Source: JAJTFW01 sp903922455 | Lineage (GTDB): Bacteria > Bacteroidota > Bacteroidia > AKYH767-A > OLB10 | Length of the DNA stretch: 64,000 bases | Direction of reading: 5' to 3' | NCBI GenBank assembly: GCA_943329665.2 | Contig: CALQEU020000014.1 | Location: forward strand, 1 to 64,000 | Shown here: in pieces, positions 1 to 7,700 of the stretch | Layout: every line of letters begins with the position of its first letter | How positions within the stretch are numbered: the stretch's first letter is position 1 | Notes under the pieces: generated by a model | Told to the model about the DNA's origin: nothing | The model's input: only the letters and a program-made list of their open reading frames with translations | The model's database searches: none | Translations under genes and position numbers: made by a program

Positions 1-530
1 ATAAAAAGAAATGAAATTGCCATTTCCCTTTTTAACTCTGGAAATTCTTGTACAAAAACTTTATAAAGCCTCCAAATACCTGCAAATGATATAGTTGCAC
101 ACATAACAGTTGTAGCCAAAAAACTTTGCATTGAAAGTATCACGATTGGCAAAGCGATCTTAACAACTGACCAAGCTTTAGGATCCCTACAATAAACAGC
201 ATAACCAGTTTCGCTATTAAAAAATAATATATTTGAATTCGAAGCGGGTTGGGTCATTACATACCAAAAAGAGTCAAAATCGAATAGAGCCAAGCCCTCT
301 AGAGATGTCACATTTCTAAAGTATTCGGTAGTATCTCCACCTGGATAGTAAATCGTATAAACAAATGCCAGACCTAAACCACCAATTATTTTAACTGTTA
401 ACCCAAAAGTGAAATAGGCGTAACAAGGTTCCGCAACCTTTTTTTTATTAGCATAAATGTTAGCCATCATCAATATGATGATTAAATAAACAGGCAAAAA
501 AACAAAATCTAATAATGTATAATACTGCAT
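1..530 (-). CDS. Polytopic membrane protein of a polysaccharide locus, 3' end outside window
   Basis: Reading the minus strand from an ATG at 530 gives about 176 residues without a stop to the window edge, so the gene is partial. The N-terminus is a hydrophobic helix (LLDFVFLPVYLIIILMMA), followed by a second hydrophobic stretch, then a soluble loop with the motif YYPGGDTTEYF, then more hydrophobic helices. The Y-x-GGD-x-x-Y pattern recalls Wzy/EpsG-like or other polytopic membrane proteins in Bacteroidota polysaccharide loci; that assignment is from memory and weak. It diverges from a GT4 glycosyltransferase 73 bp away, which supports a role in surface glycan assembly. An alternative is an unrelated polytopic protein of unknown function. 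Confidence 0.6.
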   Translation of the reverse strand, partial: MQYYTLLDFVFLPVYLIIILMMANIYANKKKVAEPCYAYFTFGLTVKIIGGLGLAFVYTIYYPGGDTTEYFRNVTSLEGLALFDFDSFWYVMTQPASNSNILFFNSETGYAVYCRDPKAWSVVKIALPIVILSMQSFLATTVMCATISFAGIWRLYKVFVQEFPELKREMAISFLF

Positions 531-571
531 GATATAATTGATACGAATTTACGAAATAAAACAATTTACAC

Positions 572-579
572 TAATTTTG
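572..579 (+). promoter_or_regulatory. TAnnTTTG promoter element upstream of the glycosyltransferase
   Basis: TAATTTTG matches the Bacteroidota -7 consensus TAnnTTTG exactly and lies 24 nt upstream of the GTG start at 603. No clear -33 TTTG was identified. Confidence 0.55.
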
Positions 580-602
580 AAGAAATAAAAAAGATGATCT
601 AA

Positions 603-1865
603 GTGGAGCGAGGAAAAATACTTTACATTTCATATGACGGAATGACCGATCCATTGGGACAGAGTCAAGTTTTACCCTATTTATGTGGCCTTTCCGAAAA
701 GGGATATATTATTCATTTAATTAGTGCTGAAAAAGCCAATCGTTTTTCAAAATATGAGGTTGACATACAAAATATTTGTACTAATTTTAAAATACAATGG
801 CATCCTGTTAAATACTCAAAAAATCCTCCTATCATCAGTACACTTCTTGATATCAGAAAGATTAAGTCGAAAGCACTTGAATTACAAACCAACATTAAAT
901 TTGATCTTGTTCATTGCCGGAGCTATATCCCAAGCATTATAGGAGTTTATTTAAGCAAGAAATACAAAATACCTTACTTGTTCGATATGCGAGGTTTTTG
1001 GGTAGATGAAAAAGTAGATGGAAATATTTGGAACCTAAAAAACCCACTTTTTAGATTCGTCTTTAAATATATGAAGCGCAGAGAAAATGATTTTTTTACC
1101 CAAGCAGACCGAATTGTTTCCCTAACAAACATTGCAATTCCAACAATCAATTCAATTGTTGGTAAAGGAGACCTTTCAAAAAAAATAAATGTTATTCCAT
1201 GTTGTGTTGACACTTCACATTTTGACAGAAAAAGCGTAAACAGAAAAGATGTTGATTTATGGAAATCAAAATTAAAGATTAATAGTGGTGATTATATTAT
1301 TTCTTATTTAGGAAGCTTAAGTACATGGTATTTACCAGAAGAAATGTTGCGGTTTTTCTTGCAGTTTAGAATTAAAGTTCCGCATGCAAAATTTCTAATT
1401 ATCACTACAGAGGAAGCTCAACCATTTATAAAAATGGCAGAAAAGATTGGCGTGCCTTTAGATTCATTAATTTTTACATCATCCAACAGAAATGATTTAC
1501 CTGCCCTATTATCACTCTGCAATACTTCTTTATTTTTCATTAAACCAGCTTTTTCAAAAATTGCAAGTTCACCTACAAAACTTGGTGAATTATTAAGTAT
1601 GGGAATTCCTGTAATTTGCAATACTGGAATTGGAGATACCGATGAAATGATTACAAAATCACAGTCAGGCGTAATCTGTAAATCATTCGATGAAAAAGAA
1701 TATGATCGATGTTCAGCGGAGATTCTAAACTTGGAAAAAACATTGGATAGAGAATTTACTCGCAGAAAAGCTATTGAATTATTTAGTCTTGAAAATGGTG
1801 TTAATTGTTATCATACCATTTATCAAGAATTGATAGCTAAGAATGATGATAAGGTTCATTCTTGA
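603..1865 (+). CDS. GT4-family glycosyltransferase (group 1)
   Basis: A 420-residue protein with the two-domain GT-B layout. The N-terminal acceptor domain starts with the strand KILYISYDGMTDPLGQSQV and contains HCRSYIPSIIGVYLSKKY and the LFDMRGFW segment. The C-terminal nucleotide-sugar domain has a Rossmann start (YIISYLGSLSTWY) and the SSPTKLGELLSMGIPVICN segment, the usual E-x7-E type donor-binding region of GT4 enzymes. It should transfer a sugar from a nucleotide-sugar to a glycan or lipid acceptor in the cytoplasm; donor and acceptor cannot be read from sequence. The start is GTG at 603, just after TAG-free AT-rich leader; no good ATG lies upstream in frame. Its 3' end overlaps the convergent rlmH by 29 bp. 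Confidence 0.88.
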   Translation: MERGKILYISYDGMTDPLGQSQVLPYLCGLSEKGYIIHLISAEKANRFSKYEVDIQNICTNFKIQWHPVKYSKNPPIISTLLDIRKIKSKALELQTNIKFDLVHCRSYIPSIIGVYLSKKYKIPYLFDMRGFWVDEKVDGNIWNLKNPLFRFVFKYMKRRENDFFTQADRIVSLTNIAIPTINSIVGKGDLSKKINVIPCCVDTSHFDRKSVNRKDVDLWKSKLKINSGDYIISYLGSLSTWYLPEEMLRFFLQFRIKVPHAKFLIITTEEAQPFIKMAEKIGVPLDSLIFTSSNRNDLPALLSLCNTSLFFIKPAFSKIASSPTKLGELLSMGIPVICNTGIGDTDEMITKSQSGVICKSFDEKEYDRCSAEILNLEKTLDREFTRRKAIELFSLENGVNCYHTIYQELIAKNDDKVHS

Positions 1866-2307
1866 GTATTGTCATCGCACGATACAACTGCTCTGCAAAA
1901 ATCACTCTTACCATTTGATGCGTAAAAGTCATACTGGATAATGCAAGTTGTTCATTTGCTCTTTCCTTTAAATCAGAATGAAATCCATATGCTCCACCTA
2001 CAACAAAAATTAAATCACCTTGAATAGAAACAAACTTTTTATTTAACCAATTTGCAAATCCTTCCGAACTTAAATTGGATCCATTTTCATCGAGCAAAAC
2101 TAAATGATCACCTGACTTCACATATGACAAAATTTTTGTGGATTCCTCTTCAACTACTTCTTGCACTTTTCTTTTTGCTGAAGAGCCCATCTCCAATTCG
2201 ATAAATTCTACCGACAAATATCGCTTCAGTCGACTTTTATATTCAGACAAGCCTTCCTTAACCCAGCTTCCTACTGTCTTATTTACAAATAATATCTTGA
2301 TTTTCAA
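1837..2307 (-). CDS. rlmH: 23S rRNA (pseudouridine1915-N3)-methyltransferase RlmH
   Basis: 156 residues, matching the usual 155-160 of RlmH, a SPOUT-class methyltransferase that methylates pseudouridine 1915 in helix 69 of 23S rRNA on assembled ribosomes. Visible family features are the N-terminal KIKILFVNKTVGSWVKEGLSEY, the glycine-rich SAM-binding knot (LIFVVGGAYGFHSDLKERA) and the C-terminal SSMTFTHQMVRVIFAEQLYRA with the conserved H-Q-x-x-R and EQLYRA. The start appears to be TTG at 2307, because the protein already aligns from its first residue with typical RlmH and no ATG is suitably placed. The 3' end overlaps the glycosyltransferase on the other strand by 29 bp. Confidence 0.95.
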   Translation of the reverse strand: MKIKILFVNKTVGSWVKEGLSEYKSRLKRYLSVEFIELEMGSSAKRKVQEVVEEESTKILSYVKSGDHLVLLDENGSNLSSEGFANWLNKKFVSIQGDLIFVVGGAYGFHSDLKERANEQLALSSMTFTHQMVRVIFAEQLYRAMTILKNEPYHHS

Positions 2308-2383
2308 TACTTTAATTATTAATTATGAATTTATACTGTTAATAACACAGTTCACTTGATACGAGAGCAATCAAAAAAGCATG

Positions 2384-2391
2384 TATTTTTG
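2384..2391 (+). promoter_or_regulatory. TAnnTTTG promoter element upstream of the DUF4783 gene
   Basis: TATTTTTG matches TAnnTTTG and lies 72 nt before the ATG at 2464. Confidence 0.45.
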
Positions 2392-2463
2392 GTAAAATTG
2401 GATAATAAATACGATAAAATCATTTTTGGCAAGGAGTTTGCCGTCTAAAGTCGATTATAAAAA

Positions 2464-2856
2464 ATGAAAAACCTTATCACCATCCTCAGTATTATCATTT
2501 TATGTGTTGGACAAACCTTAGCACAAAACGACCTTTTAGATGAAATCGCAACTTCACTTCGGTCAGGTGATGCCCGTTCAGTATCAAGATATTTCGGAAA
2601 TACTATTGATCTTACGATCATTTCTCAAGAGGAAGTTTACAGTAAAGTTCAAGCAGAACAAATCCTTAAAGATTTTTTTCTTAAGCATCAACCACGCTCA
2701 TTCACGATTATTCATAAAGGTGAATCAAAAGAAGGAGCACGATATGCTATCGGAAGTTTAGTTACCAATTCAGGTCAGATATACAGAACCTACTTTTACA
2801 TGAAACAACAAGGAAATACAGCCATTATTCAAGAATTACGATTCATGAAAGAATAA
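2464..2856 (+). CDS. DUF4783 family secreted protein
   Basis: 130 residues with a clear Sec signal peptide (MKNLITILSIIILCVGQTLAQ) and a compact NTF2-like alpha+beta domain after it (NDLLDEIATSLRSGDARSVSRYF ... YAIGSLVTNSGQIYRTYFYMK). This is the DUF4783 family of Bacteroidota, of unknown function and commonly encoded next to nadC as here. The protein probably sits in the periplasm. It is followed by a strong terminator at 2872-2907, so it is transcribed apart from nadC. Confidence 0.85.
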   Translation: MKNLITILSIIILCVGQTLAQNDLLDEIATSLRSGDARSVSRYFGNTIDLTIISQEEVYSKVQAEQILKDFFLKHQPRSFTIIHKGESKEGARYAIGSLVTNSGQIYRTYFYMKQQGNTAIIQELRFMKE

Positions 2857-2871
2857 ACATCAACAAGATGT

Positions 2872-2907
2872 AAAAAAGCTGCTTCTATCATTAGAAGCAG
2901 CTTTTTT
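2872..2907 (+). terminator. Rho-independent terminator after the DUF4783 gene
   Basis: Perfect 9-bp stem GCTGCTTCT / AGAAGCAGC (2878-2886 and 2893-2901) with a 6-nt loop, preceded by an A-run and followed by six T. Confidence 0.9.
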
Positions 2908-2953
2908 AATTTTAATCCATTTAAATGATTCAGAATTTGCAATTTTGCAAGAT

Positions 2954-3790
2954 ATGGAGCTTAGCGAATTTATCAAAGCCTCTTTGGCGGAAGACCTTGG
3001 AGATGGTGATCATACTTCACAATCTACTATTCCTTCCTCACAAGTTGGCAAAGCACATTTACTCGTAAAGGATGAGGGTATTATAGCTGGTTTATCTGTA
3101 GCTAAAGAAATTTTTAAAATAGTAGATCCTGAATTGATCATCACATTTTTTGCCCAGGATGGTGAAGTAATTAAAAAAGGTCAATTATTATTTGATATTG
3201 AAGGAAAAGTACAAAGCATATTAATTGCTGAAAGATTAGTTTTAAATTGCATGCAACGAATGAGTGGAATTGCTACTACTGCAAAAAAATATGTGGACTC
3301 AGTTTCTGGAACGAATGCAAAAATATTAGATACTCGAAAAACCACACCACTCCTTCGCTTCTTAGAAAAAGAAGCTGTACGTACAGGAGGAGCACACAAT
3401 CATCGTTTTGGATTATATGACATGATTTTAATAAAAGATAACCATGTAGATAGTGCAGGCGGAATTCAACCAGCTCTTGAAAAAGCTAAATTATATTTAG
3501 AGCGGAAAAATATTTCCATTCCGATTGAAATTGAAACTAGAAATTTAGATGAAGTTAAGGAAGCAGTTAAGACTGGCATTCCAAACAGAATTATGTTTGA
3601 TAATTTCGAACCAGATCTCATTCAACAAGCTTTATTAATTGTTGATCGGAAAATGGAGACAGAAGCTTCGGGTGGAATCAATTTGAGTAATGTGAGAAGC
3701 TATGCATTAACTGGCGTAGACTATATTTCTATTGGAGCTTTAACCCACAGTGTTAAAAGTCTTGACCTTAGTCTTAAAATAGTTAAATGA
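2954..3790 (+). CDS. nadC: Nicotinate-nucleotide pyrophosphorylase (quinolinate phosphoribosyltransferase)
   Basis: Makes nicotinate mononucleotide from quinolinate and PRPP in de novo NAD synthesis. The protein has the N-terminal sandwich domain (EDLGDGDHTSQSTIP), the segment LIAERLVLNCMQRMSGIAT, the phosphate/quinolinate-binding LDTRKTTPLLRFLEKEAV and GGAHNHRFGLYD motifs, KDNH, and the barrel strands IEIETRNLDEV, IMFDNF, EASGGINLSNV, GVDYISIGALTHS. I choose ATG at 2954; a TTG three codons upstream is possible. The start lies 8 nt after a CAATTTTG sequence, one mismatch from the -7 consensus, so the leader may be very short. The stop overlaps the next start as ATGA. Confidence 0.95.
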   Translation: MELSEFIKASLAEDLGDGDHTSQSTIPSSQVGKAHLLVKDEGIIAGLSVAKEIFKIVDPELIITFFAQDGEVIKKGQLLFDIEGKVQSILIAERLVLNCMQRMSGIATTAKKYVDSVSGTNAKILDTRKTTPLLRFLEKEAVRTGGAHNHRFGLYDMILIKDNHVDSAGGIQPALEKAKLYLERKNISIPIEIETRNLDEVKEAVKTGIPNRIMFDNFEPDLIQQALLIVDRKMETEASGGINLSNVRSYALTGVDYISIGALTHSVKSLDLSLKIVK

Positions 3791-4728
3791 GTAAAAGTAA
3801 AATCTCCAAATTCATTTTAAACCTTTGGCCTATTAAGCCATTCATTCAATTTTCAAAAAGCTTGAAGTTACCAGGATTTGAAGGTTTGCCATTGTATGAT
3901 GTTGGAGATTTCTTTATACAAAGGTTACGAAACAATGATTTACAAACTCGTGCGCAGTCTTTAGCTTTTAGTTCTTTCCTTGCATTATTTCCAACAATCA
4001 TTTTTATTTTTACGTTGATTCCCTACATCCCAATCCCTTCCTTTCCTGAAGAGCTACTTAAGCTATTAAAAGATTTTCTTCCTTCTAATACCTATGAAGC
4101 GGCGCATGAAACTATTGAAGACATTCTTCTACATCAACGCGGCGGTTTATTGTCTTTTGGCTTCTTCTTCGCACTTTATGTTTCTGCTGATGGAATCATG
4201 GCCCTAATGACATGGTTTAACCGGAGCTACCATGGAAAAGAGCAAAGATCAGGATGGAAGAAAAAAATAATGGCTATTGGACTTACGCTCACATTGGCTT
4301 CATTCGTTTTTTTAGCCATTGGACTTATACTCACGTTCGAATACATCTATTTTTATCTAGAAGAGAAAAAAATATTCGTCAGCATCATGCAACTTATCCT
4401 TATTTCAGCAGGGAAATGGGTGATTTTACTTATACTTTGCTTTTCAGCCATCTCACTTCTCTATTACTACGGTCCGTCAGAAAAAGACAAATTAAGATTT
4501 ATCTCTGCAGGCTCATCCTTAGCAACGTTACTCATTATCTTAACCTCCTTAGGTTTCAATTTTTTCCTAAATAACTTTGGACAATACAATAAAGTCTACG
4601 GCTCCATCGGAACACTTATTGTGATCCTGATTTGGCTTTACATAAACTCTTTTGTATTATTGATTGGATACGAATTAAACGTCTCCATCAAGAAAGCGAA
4701 TAAAATTATTTCTCTTCCCAATCTGTAA
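3787..4728 (+). CDS. YihY/BrkB family inner-membrane protein
   Basis: 313 residues with a short soluble N-terminus and about six membrane helices. Family marks are the region LQTRAQSLAFSSFLALFPTI near residue 55, the loop with the conserved GGLLSFGFFFALY segment, and the final helix IGTLIVILIWLYINSFVLLIGYELN, which is the typical YihY end. Older annotations as ribonuclease BN are wrong for this family; the function is a membrane transport or envelope role that is not settled. It is translationally coupled to nadC (4-bp overlap) and converges with the PKD gene with 23 bp of overlap. Confidence 0.9.
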   Translation: MSKSKISKFILNLWPIKPFIQFSKSLKLPGFEGLPLYDVGDFFIQRLRNNDLQTRAQSLAFSSFLALFPTIIFIFTLIPYIPIPSFPEELLKLLKDFLPSNTYEAAHETIEDILLHQRGGLLSFGFFFALYVSADGIMALMTWFNRSYHGKEQRSGWKKKIMAIGLTLTLASFVFLAIGLILTFEYIYFYLEEKKIFVSIMQLILISAGKWVILLILCFSAISLLYYYGPSEKDKLRFISAGSSLATLLIILTSLGFNFFLNNFGQYNKVYGSIGTLIVILIWLYINSFVLLIGYELNVSIKKANKIISLPNL

Positions 4729-7700
4729 CAGCACCTGGAACGCGATCAATTTCTTTCCAGGCACCTGCCTCTTTCAATTTTTCAATCACGTAATAATCAA
4801 CTCCCGTATTCCATTCTTTATATTGCGTCCAGCGCAAATAATTTCCAGAACTAGATACAAGCTTTGTTAAAAGAATTGAAGATCCCACTAATCCTTCTCT
4901 ACTATCCACATCACAAACATTACGCACTAAAATTTTATAATAATATTCATCAGCGCTTACACTTACATTAAAATCTGAATAATCAAGAATTAATGAAGGA
5001 ACACTGGCTATCAATGAATAATTTATCTGATCGGTTGACCTGAAAATATCATATCTTAATACAGAATTTGGAAGTGTTACAGGAGGCATCCACTCTGTTA
5101 AAACATACTGATTATCAACTACGGTTGACCGAACCACATCAACAAACTGCTCCGAAACTAAACTAGTTGGCGTTGCAGAACTCGGGTTACTCCAAGAATC
5201 ATATATCGCATCTCCACAAACTGCAATTGCTTTCACTTTATAAATATACTCATAAGGACAAAAAGTACTTGAATCTAAAAAATTAAAAGTAAGAGTATCA
5301 ACCAATCCAATAGAATTTAGAGCGCCACCATGATCTTGTCTAAAAATTTCATACCCAGAAATTGAACATCCTCCATAAGGACTCCATGAAAGAGAAACTT
5401 GTTGATGACCAGCGACAGAATTCAACAATATTGTTTCATGTGCTTTCAAGAGCGACAATTCTTGACGTAAACCACAGTTATCTACCGCTTGCACTTTATA
5501 AGAATATGAAATAGAATCTGTATTAACTAATGAATCCTTATAAGTTGGAACGGTTGTGATTGTGCCATTATTAGCGTGATAAACTTTTGCCAATGTATCA
5601 TATACATTCGACAAGTCATTCCACTTATAGACCTCATAATAAGCTAAATCATTTACGTTAGTTTGTTGCCAGTTCAATTCCACTTCACTTGAATTATTTA
5701 CAGAAACACGATACAAATTTGTAATTGGAGGTGGAATTTCATCATACACTTCTATCAAGTCAACCATGATTGTATCATCCGCACAACCGTTATCATTCGT
5801 TACGGTAAGCGTAATAGTGTAAACATCAGGATTGATATAGGTATGAGTCGCATTGAAAGAAGACAAACTATTCCCATCATCAAAATCCCAGTTAAAACTT
5901 GAATTACTTAGTCCGGTAGAATTATTGGTAAAATTCACACTTACAGGGCTGCATCCTTCTAAAACATCCACCATAAATTCCGCATGCGGTTGAGTTAAGA
6001 CATGAATGGTATCACTAAACACCAAAGTATCCGAACAGCCTTCATCATTATAAGCAATCATGGTGATGATATAATTACCGGGTGTAGAATAAGAATACAC
6101 AGGTGAACTTCCACTAATTACAGTTCCATCACCCATATCATAAACGATACTATCTGCAATTGTTAATGCATCATACATGGTCACTGTTAGAGGCGCACAT
6201 CCACTAGTAACATCCACTAAAAAAGAAGATTCAGGGCTAGTCCCAATAACAATAGGAACAGGATAAGAATAAACTGCAGAGCAACCGTAATTATCAAATG
6301 CATACATGTTAACGGAATAGTTACCGGCAGAGGAATACACATGAGTTGGACTAAAGATTGTATCCAATGTTCCATCTCCAAAATGCCACTCACAATGTAC
6401 CGCACCGGTTGTTAAATTATTAAACGAAACGGGGAAAGGCGTACAACCTAATTCAGATGAAACAGTAAATGAAGGAATGGGCCCTTGAACCACTACTGCA
6501 CTGTCTATTGACAACGAATCGAGGCATCCAAATTTATTTTCAACTGTAAGCGTAACATCATAAACTCCGGGAGTAGCATATATAAGTGAAGGTTGTGCAT
6601 TTCCAGATGTATTTCCATTTCCAAGATCCCAATTCCAATATTTTACATTCGTACTATGATCGTAAAATGAAATCAACAAAGGGGCACAACCTGAATCATT
6701 ACTAACACTAAAATTAGCAATAGGAGTATTCACTTCAACAAGCGAATCTATGCTCAAAGTATCGGTACACCCTGACTGAGAAGTGACAACCAAAGAGACA
6801 TTGAAATACCCATCATTAACATATACATGAGAAGGATTCAGTTGAACTGAACTATTTCCATCTCCTAGTAACCAATTCCAGCTGACTGCATTTGTACTTG
6901 AATCCGAAAACTGCACTTGAAATGGAGCGCAACCTCCGCTTTCTGACAATACAAAACTAGCTTGAGTTAGATTTGGAGCAGGCAATGTTTTTGTTTTTAC
7001 ACAACCATACATATCATGTACTGTCAAAGTAATCGAATCTCTTGGACTAATTAAATAATGGTGAATAGGATTTTGTAATGTAGATGTATCTCCATCTCCA
7101 AAATTCCAAAACCAACTTACCGCATCAACACTTCCATCTGTAAAAGTTGCTATAGATGGAACACAATCAGAACTATTGACATATGTAAAGTCAGCATTTA
7201 ATTTAGGCGCAAAGATGGCATTAGGTATTACAAGAGTGTCGTTACAAATATTTTTACTTACAATAAGGGTGATGTCGTAAAACCCATTGAAATTAGGCAT
7301 ATAAAAAGCATGAGTCGGCGGACTAAACAAACTTGAGCTAGATCCATCTCCAAACTGCCAAAGCCATGAAGAACTTCCAGTTGACAGATTATTTACAGTT
7401 CCCAACACTGCACCACTCGTGCAATTTGAGAAAAGAGTTGCATAAGTAAAGTTTGCGATTGGATTAAATACTTCGATCAAATAAGTTAAAGCAAAATTTT
7501 GAATACATCCATTGATATCTACAACTTGCAAATTTACATTGAAAAGTCCCGAATCTGCAAATGCATGAACAGGATTCTTTTGATTTGAAAAATTTCCATC
7601 ACCAAAATCCCATATATATTGTGCATAATTCACGTTACCTGCATTAAACAGAATTGAATCATTTGCACAAGCTCGTCTTACACTTGATGTAACAATACTT

